The translations under genes and the position numbers were made by a program. A stretch of DNA of 64,000 nucleotides, taken from positions 374,501-438,500 of the forward strand of contig JAMKCF010000070.1 of the NCBI GenBank assembly GCA_023634235.1, written 5' to 3'. Below are positions 23,176 to 33,930 of the stretch, one piece after another (position 1 is the first letter of the stretch; each line of letters opens with the position of its first letter). The DNA is from Pisaster brevispinus. Its lineage: Eukaryota > Echinodermata > Asteroidea > Forcipulatida > Asteriidae. The notes beneath the pieces were generated by a model. It worked only from the letters and a program-made list of their open reading frames with translations, made no database searches and was not told the origin of the DNA.

Positions 23176-24768
23176 CTGTAATGGAATATAAAGTGCATTT
23201 TAATATCCTAAATATTTAGGGAATAAGTTTGATAAGGTTCATCTGATAACATAAAAGGATGAATATTTTACTAAGCGCCTTATAATCCTTTAAAAAAGAC
23301 TGACAGAGAGGAATGTGTTTTTTTGTTCAAGTGGTAGCACTACGCTTCCGTAGTGTACAAACCATGCCTGCAGAAGTCCAGGCTCTGTGGTTCTTTTGTA
23401 AATAAGTGCTGTCACTAAATTGCATACACACAATTTGTAAATCTGTCAGTAATGTCCCACGTTGTCAAACAACCACTTGAAAAAGGCTTTTTTGGGAAAT
23501 TTTACAGGTTGACCAAAATTCAGACCACTGCCAAGCACCCATCAAAAGCGTGATTAGTCTATCAGGTCACAACTAGTTTATAACCAAATATAATGTAAAA
23601 GCAATCGGACATTTCACTTAGGCACTAGGGCGTCTCAAGTTTACGAAAAGTCATTACGCAGGCCAAAATGTGCATTTTTAAAGACCTACGTACATTGTAC
23701 ACCTTGATAATAAAAAGACCTGTGCTACTTTTGACAGTATAATTTAGTTGATGGGATACCAAATTAATTTGTAGCTATATTTCTTATCTCCATTTGTAGT
23801 TACAGACCTCTAAAAATACTGAAGACACAAAAAGTCAATTTGAAGGGGCGGGCTTAATTTTTTAGGGGGTCATACATGTACGTATCTAAAAAATGTTGAA
23901 GAGTAGGATTCTAAAATTTTGCGTGTGTTCATGGCACCCATAGGGGATTGTTCCAAAAAAATACTAGAAAAATCTGAGACAGAGCATGCCAAGCTTTTCA
24001 AGATTTTAGGTAAGTTGGCACGGAATGACCTGTTGGTCAACATTTTTTTTTAATTCACTGCCCCCCCCCCAAAAAAATATAAATAAAATAAAATAAAATA
24101 AAAATCCTGGTTTGTTGGTTTAATTTTGAAAAAAAAGAACCATCAGAGCTGGCAATCACTGATTAAACATTTCACTGATGCACATGTGCGCACGAGCGCT
24201 GATTCGACTGTCTAAAACAGCCACATTACCTATTTGGTTTTGTTATGTCACTGTAGCACCCTGTTTTACTCTGAGCTGCTTGCTGCTGATAAGTGTTCCG
24301 CAGTGGTGGTGTTGTGAGCAACAAATACAGCCTTGACCGTAGACTACTCACGTCAGTAAACATTATGACCCAAACAATGTTTAATCCAGCGATAGCCAGC
24401 TTGGGTGTTTTTCATAAAGTTACACCAAAACAAGCGTACAAAATTTCGTGTTAATGTGCTCTCTACAAATGAGCTATGATATAAGTGACAACTCAGGTGA
24501 AAAAACCCTGGTGTAAAAACGTGGGTTTCTGTTCAAAACATTCTTTCACCTCCTGAAGGTACACTGTACTTAAGCATAGAGTCAAGAAGCGGAGGAAGTC
24601 CAGCGTTTTGTAAAAATTATAAGGGTATCACTGTATATCACTCAGGTAGGTCTATACAGAATAGGGTTCGAAATTAGCGGTCGCCTGGTTGCCAAATACA
24701 AGTGAAAACAGCGGTGGGCGAGTCAAATCTTTTCCTTTACTAGTAATACTAGTCCACAATAAATAAGG
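23176..24768. other. Low-copy, probably intronic DNA
   Basis: AT-rich sequence without a convincing ORF or splice-bounded open segment on either strand. It contains a C10/A-rich stretch near 24061-24110 with a short AAATA-type repeat. If the minus-strand gene model holds, this is intron between the exons at 29.7 and 23.1 kb. Confidence 0.5.
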
Positions 24769-24957
24769 GGTATTCATAAACGGGGTCAGTACAGGAAGTA
24801 ACACCAATTAACAGATGAGACGTCAATTTCCAATTTATTTTCACAAATAAAATAATGTCATCCAAGGATAAAATCAACAATTCTGAAGCCATCGGGCTGA
24901 TAGTTAAGGACACCAGGAATATGTGAGCAAAGCTTCAAAAAGGTAAAAAAATAAAAA

Positions 24958-25088
24958 GGAAAAATTCCCGCATCCTGCCACCACTTTTTCCCTCATTTTT
25001 ACCCAAAGGAATATCTCATTTAGGTAAATAAGATACAATTTTATTTCATAACGAATGAAAAGTGGTGACTGGATACGGAAATTTTTCC
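24958..25088 (+). mobile_element. 131-bp MITE copy 1, nested in fold-back arm
   Basis: Inverted ends GGAAAAATTCCCGCATCC and GGATACGGAAATTTTTCC define a short element. The right arm of the surrounding fold-back has continuous sequence at the equivalent point, so the insertion is later than the fold-back. A second copy in the opposite orientation is at 27114-27249. The element has no coding capacity. Confidence 0.7.
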
Positions 25089-25235
25089 ATTAAAAAAAAT
25101 CTTGGTATAAAATTGTTCGTATTGGTACGAGAGCTTTATGTGTTGTGTACCCTGGACTCCGTCGCGTTGTAAGCAACGGAGAAGTCCAACCTGGGCTACA
25201 TACTAGCTAGTTAATTAGGCCGTGTCCGAAACGGC

Positions 25236-25328
25236 GACTTCGGCTACAGCTACAGCTAGATCAGCGCGTCTGCCAGTGTTGAAGAATAGGCAGATGCGCG
25301 AGATCTAGCCGTAGCTGTAGCCGAAGTC
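25236..25328. repeat. Central GC-rich hairpin of the fold-back
   Basis: Arms of roughly 38 bases begin GACTTCGGCTACAGCTACAG and end with the complementary CTGTAGCCGAAGTC, around a loop of about 14 bases. Much higher GC than its surroundings. It could be an independent short element that transposed into the larger fold-back. Confidence 0.7.
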
Positions 25329-26148
25329 ATTATAACATTACGAGGTTCATTCCGCTATCGAATCCACGAATCTCACAAGTCATAGGTCATATGTAGCCCA
25401 GGTTGGACTCCTCCGTTGCATACAACGCGACGGAGTCCGGGGTATAAAGCTCTCGTACTAATGCGAACAATTTTATACCAACATTTTTTCATATTTTTAC
25501 CTTATTGGTGAAGCTTAAGCTTTACCCACATATTCCTGGTGTCCTGAACTATCAGCCTGCTGGGTTCAGAATTGTTTATTTTATCCTTGGATGACATTAA
25601 TTGTGAAAATAAAATGGAAATTGACGTCTCGTCTGTAACTTTCTGTTCAGACTCCGTTTATGAATACTCACACGCAAGCGCGCCCATGGCAAGTTCGTCA
25701 CTCTTGTTCTAGTCTGGTGCAAGATTCCTCTCGCTTCAATTTGTCATGATTTTTCCCGCGAGAGGGCGCTATTATCCACGAACCCACCTGCAAATGATAG
25801 TGCCATCTGGCTGGGAATAATCAAAACAAAGTCTTGCACCTGGACTACATTCGTTCGCGCTACAAGGCGCGTTGACCTGGAAGTCGATGGAGCCGCTATG
25901 CATTTCGCACATGCGCACACGTGCTTACTCGTCAATCGGCACAAGATGTTTAAAACGTTAGCGTGGATGTGCGATTTATTTTCTGGAATAATATCATCCA
26001 TGAATATATTTGTTATTTGTTGATGCATCAAAAGTGTAGTTATGGCCATGAAGAATATAACAACAGAATTTCAGCTTTTTAAATTGGGTAAAAATATGAA
26101 AAAACATTAGTCAACAATTGGTTCGCATTGTAGAGAAGCTTTATACCC

Positions 26149-26178
26149 AGGACGTCAGTGCAGTGGCACTGACGTCCT
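26149..26178. repeat. Perfect 13-bp hairpin next to a fold-back-arm relative
   Basis: AGGACGTCAGTGC and its exact complement flank AGTG. The bases just before it (GGTTCGCATTGTAGAGAAGC, then TTTATACCC) resemble the arm of the 24.8-25.7 kb fold-back near its ACGAGAGCTTTATACCCC block. It looks like a second, shorter member of that family. Confidence 0.5.
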
Positions 26179-26179
26179 A

Positions 26180-27113
26180 CCAGTACCAGGGCTAAGGTCA
26201 TAGTACAAAATCCTTTTCGAAACTTTTTGCCCTTCACGTTTATGCACCTACAGTTCTTTTCAGACACCAGAGTTCGCCCAAATTAGGCTCTACGTGTTCT
26301 TTGTACTCTCATTTAGCTTGGCGTGTGTCCAGAAAAATCATTTTGCAACCTAAAAAATGGTAAAAAGAGATCAATTCTTACCGTCATTCGCCTGCCATGC
26401 ACACCGTGTTATGTTGCTTTAGGATGTGTACAAAACTAACCAACTGTTGTCCGGGACCAGCGTTTATGCGCACGGAGTACCAGTTTGTTTGGTATATTTT
26501 TGCAAAGGTAGCAAACAGCCGTATGAAAAAACATTTGACAGCACACGCACGTGGCAAGCACAAGAAAGTTTGCAGACGGCTGTTATACGATATTATTATG
26601 TAGGGTTTTTTAGGCTGAACTCTGCGCCTAGTATGTATTTGTACCGAGTGTGCTAGCATGAGTCGTCGGAACGTCAGGCCACTAACTATTTTTAGGCAAA
26701 CAACGTTTTATTAAGTATTCAAATTATTTCCTAAATTGTGTTTACCAACAGTTTAAATTATTTAAACATTTTACCATTTCGAAAAGGTCGAGCTCGTAGG
26801 GTCAAGGAAGCATGTGTTATAACAGATGTGTACATCCTAACACTAACAGAATGAACTGTAAATAGGCCTATCTATATAAAACAATTAATACAACAACAAT
26901 CGTTTCCAACGCGTGACCGGTGTTGGCAGCCGCTCCCCATCCTCTAAATAAGAGATCGAAGAAATGCACAAATGAATGGCTCGCTACCTATCAACCCCCC
27001 CCCCCATAAACTTGCCTTTGCCCCGCTAGTTCTGCCTATCCCACTGAACTGAGTTAAGCAGTTCTCCTCCCAGTCTCAGTTTGGAAAAGCATGATTTCAA
27101 ACGAGAAAAAGAA
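26180..27113. other. Low-copy DNA without recognised features
   Basis: No splice-bounded open segment or repeat family was seen. There is a C10 run at 26996-27005 and several short overlapping ORFs on both strands that lack coding character. If the minus-strand gene is real this is intronic. Confidence 0.4.
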
Positions 27114-27249
27114 GGAACAATTCCCGTATCCAGTCACCGTTTTTCATTCGTTATGAAATAAAATAGTATCTATTTACTCAAATGAGATAATCCTTTGGTT
27201 TTGGGTAAAAATTAGTGAAAAAGTGGTGGTAGGATACGGAACTTTTTCC
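27114..27249 (-). mobile_element. 136-bp MITE copy 2, inverted relative to copy 1
   Basis: Ends GGAACAATTCCCGTATCC and GGATACGGAACTTTTTCC, with an interior that is the reverse complement of the element at 24958-25088 (shared TTTCATAACGAATGAAAA and TTTTTACCCAAA stretches). The interior differs by several substitutions and a small indel, so the two copies are not recent duplicates of each other. Confidence 0.7.
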
Positions 27250-27269
27250 AAAAAAGAAATGTAAACAAA

Positions 27270-27602
27270 ATGACTTACTACTCTTGGAAAAGCGCTCCAA
27301 ATGTAGAATCTTTTCAAGAATTTTATTACGAAGACGCACTTTCTAAGAGCGGGTATTTTTCCGCCAATAAAGAAAGAAGATTTGCTTTTCACTCTAAAGT
27401 CGAGTTGAATTCATTTATCGTTAGGGGCGAAGATGGGGGGAAGGGCGACCCTCAGAAACAAAAACATCTACACTGTAATGGGCCGGATCTGTGTATAGGC
27501 TTTGGTTACCTTCGAAGAAAATGGCTAATTCCGGCCAAAACTAAGCCCGGAGAGGGTCGCTATGTTAGTTTAACGGTCACGATAAAAGTACGGAATTTTT
27601 AG
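27270..27602 (+). CDS. Small hypothetical ORF (110 aa), uncertain
   Basis: A 110-codon open frame starts 20 bp after the MITE at 27114-27249. It has a protein-like composition (FQEFYYEDALSKSGYFSANK, then Arg/Lys-rich and Gly-containing stretches) and no signal peptide or membrane segment. I do not recognise any domain. It may be a single-exon orphan gene, a first exon, or chance. The opposite strand is also partly open. Nothing upstream resembles a defined promoter, and the MITE lies directly in the 5' flank. Confidence 0.3.
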   Translation: MTYYSWKSAPNVESFQEFYYEDALSKSGYFSANKERRFAFHSKVELNSFIVRGEDGGKGDPQKQKHLHCNGPDLCIGFGYLRRKWLIPAKTKPGEGRYVSLTVTIKVRNF

Positions 27603-29644
27603 AAGAGACATCAACATAATTGTTTGATTTTCTGCCCGAGAATCAAACCTAATGAATTTCGGACACTGGCAGTGGGTGAAGTTATGGGTTGATTTCACCC
27701 AGCCGACCCGACCCCCCATTATAATTGAATACATCGAGCTCAATAAAAAACTAAAAGTTACTCGGTGATAGTCAGGTATTCAGGAGCCGCGATTTGGGTT
27801 TATTCCTACCGGAGTTTACGGTCGAAACGTGTAAACCATGAATAGAGGCCCCTTACCGGCTTCAATATAGGACCCATCTGGTATTTGTACTGCAGTGTAC
27901 TTTCATCACAAACATTTAGGACCATTTCTTATTTCTTTCATTATGACCGTCGGTCTATTTTTTTTATCGGGCAATCAAGACTCAGCAAGCCGCAACGCAT
28001 TTTTGTAAACAATGTACAGTACATGTACATGTAAATGTACTTTCACAAAGCACATAACAATACACGTGAGTGTATTTTGAACCCACAACTTTTACGTCCA
28101 AGTACGCATGTGCAAGGGGAAATGTAAAGTTTACTACGCCCCATTATGTTAATTGCCCACGTTCGTCCTGGAAAAAAAAACACGCTTACAGTCCCTATTG
28201 TCACGCTCGCTATACGTACATCACCTTTTAGGAATCGTTCAATACCCCTCTAGTGCCTAAACCTACCAGTCTGATGCAACTGTCTGATCAAGCTTTTTTT
28301 TCTAAAATAATTACTCTGCGTATTTAGTTGTAATCCCATTTCCTTGACCTCTAGGAGAATACGCTTGAGAAACATAATTTAAAGTTTGAGTGGCCAGGGA
28401 AAGATTGTTTACCTGCTACGTCGTTTAGTTCCACACTGGACTCAGGGAATTCCCCCATGACTCTTGCGCAAAACAAGCCTAAGCATTCATGGAACGCCAA
28501 AGAGGCAAGTAATCCGACCAATACATCGGTCGGTCTTTTGCATCGATCGATGGGTCTTTTGCAATGTTGTAACTCCACAGCAATGAAGTTAATAACGAGA
28601 TGTCCCCTCGATCCACTAAGCGAAAGTAGTAGTCCAGGCAGATTTCCTACTTTCCCCCAGGTAGTAGTTAACATATGTGACGAGCAATGCTTTAAATATG
28701 CTATATATAGGGGCCAGGCTATTGACGGGTGCATATGGTATTTTCGAGCACGTTTACTATTGGTATTGGTTTGTTTACATTCCATTCGTGGCCTTAGCCA
28801 ACTTGCTAGAATGTTAGAATGTTACAATACTGAAGAAACTCATATTTATTGTTTATGTGTTTTTAGTTTCATTTAAATAAGAATATGAATTTGAACCTTA
28901 AATTTTTTTTTAAACGATTTTTATTTCGCGAAATTTACTGGTGGATTGTGTGTATTTTAGTTTGCAATTGATTAGAAAAATATTAATGGCAGCCGATTTG
29001 TTTAGCTTCTTTTTCACCCATACACTCTGTTGCAACGTCATCTAGTAGTCTCCACAATGACATTTCTCATTCTGACTATATTATAGGGTTGCAGAAAATG
29101 TGTACTTCCAGACTCGACCAGGTCCTTGTTCGGTTAATAAGACAGGAAAACAAGCTGACTTAGTTTTGGAATTAAGTCATCGATAACGTACAGTTAAATT
29201 TCTTATCCAAGTTGTCTTGATATTATATTCAATGCTCTTGGAACAATCAAAATATTTAAAGGTCTTTCAAACTCGACTGAAACTTGTTGTTCCCTCATTG
29301 CTCAACAAATGTTTTTAAATGTTTTGAATTCATATTTAAATAAGCCCGAAAAAATGGAATACTACTATCAAAACAAAAATCAACTAACTAACCATTTAAA
29401 AAAAATCAACAACAATAAATAAAATCGAAATTAAGTGACATGCAAGGTTTGGCAATACTGATTAACAGAACATAGCCACAAGGATAAAATAACTTGCGAT
29501 TCTTATTTACTATTACTTCGATCATCTCGGCACAGCATTAATTTCATGCTACTTCCCTAAAGCCTGTATAAATACAAAACTGTCAACAACAAAACATTTG
29601 TTTTCATTTAAATTAAGACCAAACATGAGAATGTTTATACATAC
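27603..29644. other. Low-copy DNA, no convincing gene
   Basis: Overlapping ORFs at 28351-28785 (minus) and 28457-28876 (plus) are open on both strands and have no recognisable domain. A TATATATAG sequence near 28704 and a short open segment ending at a GTAAAC donor (28413-28458, minus) could be read as a promoter plus first exon. The phase does not fit the neighbouring exon candidates, so I leave it unassigned. Confidence 0.4.
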
Positions 29645-29755
29645 ATCTTGACATAATTGACTTTGCTGCAACAGTGGGGTCCCCAACGCCAACAGTGACA
29701 ATGGCAGTACTTTTGCCGATTTCATAATGTCTTGTTTGCCTTGTTTTTGGTTTTT
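29645..29755 (-). CDS. Candidate internal exon (111 nt, phase 0-0)
   Basis: The acceptor has a long pyrimidine tract (TTTTATTTTTCTTTG, then CAAACCAG before 29755), and the donor is GAT|GTATGT at 29645. The phase-0 frame is open for 37 codons and reads SAKVLPLSLLALGTPLLQQ, an amphipathic helix-like stretch after a Lys/Gln-rich start. A second frame is also open, so frame choice rests on phase agreement with the exons at 32534-32647 (ends phase 0) and 23028-23175 (starts phase 0). Product unknown. Confidence 0.5.
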
Positions 29756-31633
29756 CTGGTTTGAATCAAAGAAAAATAAAACGGTTGCATCAGGATGAAA
29801 AGTTTAAAACTTTAAACTTTACTTCAAAGATATTGATAGCGTGCTAGTAACAGCAACATTATAAATGTAGTAGAATTGATTAAAAATGTGTAGCACGTAC
29901 AAATACTTTTATTAACACAGTGTTGTGTCCTTCCTTGTCTGACATGAAACCAATCAGTAAACGTAATGTCCAAGCAAGAACCTTCCCAAACCACAGCCCT
30001 TACTATAATCTCTCATAGATGTTCATAAACATCAGATCCATCTTCTCAAATTTAAGATTAGGAACCAGCCAGAGCTCAAGTCGGAAACCATTACTCAGTG
30101 TCAGAAAGGGCTCTTCTTACAAAAAGTGCCATACATAAACAATTCTTACTCTAATCGTGTACACACACTTATTCAATACTTTTAAAATAACACTCAATAA
30201 TTCAGCCAAACCGGCAAATAATTACTTTACACCCTCGTTGATAGTATGAACATGTCTTTCCATTATACATACATCTTACTTAGACTTTGGTATACAAGCT
30301 TTTTTTGTAGAGGGAAAACTACATTATTTCCCTTGCCAAGTTTTCTAGAACATCATAAGGGATGGGATCCTTGTTTTTTTCTTGGAAGAATCAAAACATC
30401 TCGTTTTAAAGAAACATAACATACATGGATGGTTAATCATTGGTTTTTGGAAGAGTACATTCATTCTAATCCTCTAGTTATCAAGAAACATATCATAAAG
30501 GGAGGGTACATCATTGGTTATTGGAAGAGTACATTCATTCCGATCCTTTAGTTTACAAGAAACATATCATCAAGTGATGGTATCTCTTTGGCTTTCCGAA
30601 GTTTGGTTTAATACAAAATATCATTACAGGTAATTAATTAGTAGAAATACTTGATCATTAAAAATATGAATTGAACAGGTCTGGCAAGAGTCACAGGAGT
30701 TAGTTCCGTGTCAGCCTCCGATACTCAATCTGTACTTTTTTTACTATTAATGAATATAATATATTTACCCTAACAAACTTTACCATAACACAAATAGTTT
30801 TTAAGTTGCTTATTAGTGATTAACCTATCTATAAACCACATTAAGTAAGTTGACATTAAACAACTGCGCTTTTTTGACATCATAATTTGTGACGCACCAC
30901 TGCATGGTCAAGTGTTTCTTGCAAAAAATATAATGGCTTTACAATAGAAACAACATCCATGAGAAGATGAAAAGTCTATAACACGTAGAGAAACTTCAAA
31001 TTATAGGCCTTAATTGGTTTTGAAATTTTTTATAATCATTCTTGACATAATCAGTAAGTCTGCCCTCCTGTGAACATTGGTAAGCATTAATAAAATAAAA
31101 TGTTCGTTAAAAAATACAATAATTTTAAAAACCCCTAATACTTGCAACTGCAAGAACTTCATTCCTCAATACATGAAGGGCTCAGGGAATTGATACATCT
31201 CCTCCCCCCTCCCATCCGCCAAGTCCCCCACCAAAAAAATAAATAAATAAAAAAGAAGTGGGGCAGAGGGAAAGGAGAAGCTCACAAGTGTGTGTAGTTT
31301 TTGCTTTTTGCCCAATGGCAGGATGTTGTTTTTTCATCTATTGCCATTTTCAATTTTTGCTTTGTGCAGAAATTCCTTTTATATATCTCATTTGCAACAA
31401 TAACATTAGCATTTCAATCCAATGTGCAAATTTTTCTAGGATAAAATATATTGCAATTTGTTCTGGCATTTCAAATGTTTTTCCCCCTTTTCGATGGATT
31501 GCCAGACAAGTGTAAAGATAATGATAACAATAATATAAACAAAATCTTAAACTTAGCATTTTACATTAATGTATCAATAAGCTTTAAATTACTGCCCCTG
31601 AAATTGGGCCAATAACATTCCTTTAATCTTTTT
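29756..31633. other. AT-rich, probably intronic DNA
   Basis: Mostly AT-rich with no retained ORF. It contains a two-copy direct repeat of about 74 bp at 30438-30590 (shared TTGGAAGAGTACATTCATTC and CAAGAAACATATCAT). An open minus-strand segment at 30004-30115 has a good donor, but its phase is incompatible with the flanking exon candidates. Confidence 0.45.
30438..30590. repeat. 74-bp tandem duplication
   Basis: Two adjacent units share TCATTGGTTWTTGGAAGAG and AAGAAACATATCAT with a few differences. It is local and has no other copies in the window. Confidence 0.75.
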
Positions 31634-31882
31634 TAGCTCCCTGGGAAGTATACAGCCTTTTGGGCTGTCGTGTCGCTCCGAAGACTTTTTCAAAGACAAT
31701 ATCAACCTCTACCCTCGCAGGTACCCATTTTTACCACTGGGTCAAGAGAATAACAGTAAAGCATCTTGCTTCAGGACACAAATGTTTTGACTGGGATTCG
31801 AACCCACACACTGAGTTAACCACGATGAGTTAACCACCAGAACTGTTATTCAATGCTCTAAACCACTCAGCCATGACACTCT
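31634..31882 (-). mobile_element. tRNA-derived SINE (minus strand)
   Basis: Read on the minus strand it begins ATGGCTGAGTGGTTTAGAGC, a good RNA polymerase III A box of the Leu/Ser tRNA type. A B box, GGTTCGAATCC, follows after a longer than normal spacing that contains a GGTTAACTCA direct repeat. The body then includes CTGAAGCAAGATGCTTTACT and GGGTACCTGCGAGGG, and the element ends in GGGAGCT followed by an A-rich tail. About 250 bp in all. The internal duplication between A and B boxes would weaken transcription of this copy. Confidence 0.7.
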
Positions 31883-32533
31883 AAGATACTACTTCACTTG
31901 AATTAGAGAAAATGCTGGACATTTTAGTTTTTTCCAACGTTTTCAATAAATATGCATGAAAACAGATAATGCACTCACCAAATCCAAACCCATGTCATCA
32001 TGTATTGCTTCCTTTCCACAATTCTCTTAAAGTCGGCTATGTGTGCTTGATTTAAAAAGGCCTGAATTCATACCCTTTCAACATCACACATCAAATTTAT
32101 GTCCAGGATTAATGTTTAACTTGATTTTTTTTTATGGTAATCTGATATTGATGATTATTATATGACATCACTTTTGCAACACAAAGGATTATCGGTAGGA
32201 CCTTGGCAAGGTTACATACATAGATATACTCAGTCTGGTTGATTTATGGGGGTCAGCTTTTTTTGAACAAGTTGATGTTACAGTAATATTTCCAGTAAAA
32301 AATTGATATTGATTTCAGTTTTTAGGCATACAGATACTAGACTTTTCATCCCACAAAACACCTGGGACTTTGCCAACTGGACCCCCACTGGGGCTTTGCC
32401 CCTAGACCCCTCCAATTACATTTCTTTGAGCCCCCCCCCCCCCTCCCCAAGACATAATCCTGGGTGTGCCAGGAAATAATAAGAACAAATATATTCAGAA
32501 ATATAAACTTTCTGGCTAAGAAATAAGTCTTAC

Positions 32534-32647
32534 CGAGTTGGAGAGGGAGTCCATGGAACCAAACAGACCCACAATGAAGTAGACAGAGTTATCCTTGTTA
32601 CAAAACTCTACAATGTCATTGTACAGGGTGTTCTCATCCAACTTGTC
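32534..32647 (-). CDS. Candidate internal exon (114 nt, phase 0-0)
   Basis: The acceptor GATCTGCAG lies just before 32647 and the donor TCG|GTAAGA at 32534. Of the three frames only one is open through all 38 codons; it starts DKLDENTLYNDIVEFCNK and ends VYFIVGLFGSMDSLSNS. It has convincing protein-like composition, two predicted helices and symmetric phase 0-0, compatible with the exon candidates on either side (36085-36131 and 29645-29755). I do not recognise the protein. Among the exon candidates in the window this one has the best combination of splice signals and exclusive frame. Confidence 0.65.
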
Positions 32648-33930
32648 CTGCAGATCAAAACAACATGATACCTCAACACAACAACATCCAAAACTGGATT
32701 TGTCTCACTGATACAAATGAAATATATACACTTAAGACGAACTAAGACTATGGTCCAATTCTAGAGTTATATGAGCAGAAAATATTGCTTGAAAAATCAT
32801 GTCACAAATAGTTACCAAATTATTATAAATTACATGGTATTTTTGGCTTGTAATTTCCTTCAATGGGAAGGGTGCAACTCTATCTCTGATCAACTACTCA
32901 CGATAGAACCTACACACAGCTAAATACCCATCCAGGGTAATAGCATGCCATCCAAAGCCCTTATCTACTAGCAAGAGCCTGTTTCATTAAACATCTGAAC
33001 ATTTGCAAAGTCCTTTTTAGATTTTTGAGACAAGGGTGGAATTTCATGCGCTGCTTACAACAGACTTCTGTGCTTATGGCAACCTATGAAGTGCCTGATT
33101 TTTGTGGCCGTAAGTGCAGAAAACCACAGTGAGAAGCAGCATGGAGTTGGGCCTAACAAAGTTGAACATATTGCTTAATAGTTTTCTGCTTAGCAGAAAT
33201 GAGCAGGATACAAGTTGCAAATGGTACATGAGACAAGGCGTTTGTTTAGGCTGGTAACCTTAATCTGGTAAAAACATTTTTGTCATGCTTAGCTACTTTT
33301 TGTGCTTACAAGGAATTTTATGCAATAGAGCTGTGGAGTCAGATTGAATTCAAGGCCCTGTCTATCTATATCATTCTGTGCTAGCAAGAAATAGAATCAG
33401 CAAAACTAGGCATATGTCACTAATTTCTGGACAAATGACCTACAAAGAAAGGAATACCTTTCAGTTGTCTGATTTCAATTAGGCCCCTCTCTGTTTTCCA
33501 CTTCAGCGAAACTGATTTTAATCTGAAAGTATGAGAAGAGATCAAACTACAGAATAAATGAATCAGTTAACTTGATACCCTTTTCTCATAAGAGCCTACA
33601 CTCTTTTAGGAGTTTATGAGAAAGATTGGTGTTGTATTCAAAATCTTTAATGATAGTTGTTTTGCTCAAGAGGCATGACACTTAACTATAATGTTGTGAT
33701 TGGGTTAGGGTGTTCCTCTTGGACTAGTAGTGACTTTGATAAGTGATGTTGAGGCATCACACTCTAATGTTGTAATTTGCTATCGAGTCGTGCTTTAAGG
33801 AAGAAGAGCTCTACTAAATTTACTTTGATCCTATTGTTTGTAACATTTATCATTTGAATAATCAAACCAGAAAAAAGACAACCACGATTGCCTGCATAAA
33901 AACATATACAAATGTCCTAAACTGAGTTAT
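32648..33930. other. Low-copy, probably intronic DNA
   Basis: No supported exon. A 65-nt open segment at 33458-33522 (minus) has an acceptable acceptor but a weak donor and the wrong phase. A fold-back element at 33034-33153 is annotated separately. Confidence 0.45.
33034..33153. mobile_element. Fold-back element (AATTTCATG...GGCC type)
   Basis: The ends GGAATTTCATGCGCTGCTTA and GAAGCAGCATGGAGTTGGGC form a long imperfect stem. It is related to the elements at 20746-20864 and 36769-37045 by the AATTTCATG-GCTGCTTA end motif. Confidence 0.5.

Larger units (their letters stand above)
24769..25669. mobile_element. Large fold-back element (~0.9 kb inverted repeat)
   Basis: The outer arms pair over several hundred bases. 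GTATTCATAAACGGGG on the left matches the complement of CCGTTTATGAATACTC on the right. Inward follow shared GAGACGTCAATTTCC, CCAAGGATAAAAT, GACACCAGGAATATGTG, TATAAAATTG and a block around ACTCCGTCGCGTTG. Arms differ by substitutions and indels, so the element is not very recent. The centre is a second, tighter hairpin (25236-25328). A MITE has inserted into the left arm only (24958-25088); the right arm shows the empty site. No ORF is present. It is best described as a fold-back or MITE-type DNA transposon whose ends I could not match to a family. Confidence 0.75.

Noticed and set aside
28413..28458. TATA box plus first exon on the minus strand
   Set aside because: Only 15 codons, and the phase-1 end does not fit the downstream exon candidate. 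A TATATATA word in AT-rich DNA is weak evidence.
28351..28876. Two overlapping ORFs of 139 and 144 codons
   Set aside because: Both strands are open at once and neither has a recognisable domain or biased composition.
29070..29190. Open segments on both strands near a TTGCAG acceptor
   Set aside because: No usable donor on the minus strand and a stop soon after on the plus strand.
30004..30115. Open minus-strand segment (GFRLELWLVPNLKFEKMD) as an exon
   Set aside because: The donor is good, but the phase is incompatible with both neighbouring exon candidates and the acceptor is weak. It is kept as a possibility only.
33458..33522. 65-nt minus-strand exon (LKSVSLKWKTERGLIEIR)
   Set aside because: Weak GTATTC donor and phase that does not join to 32534-32647.
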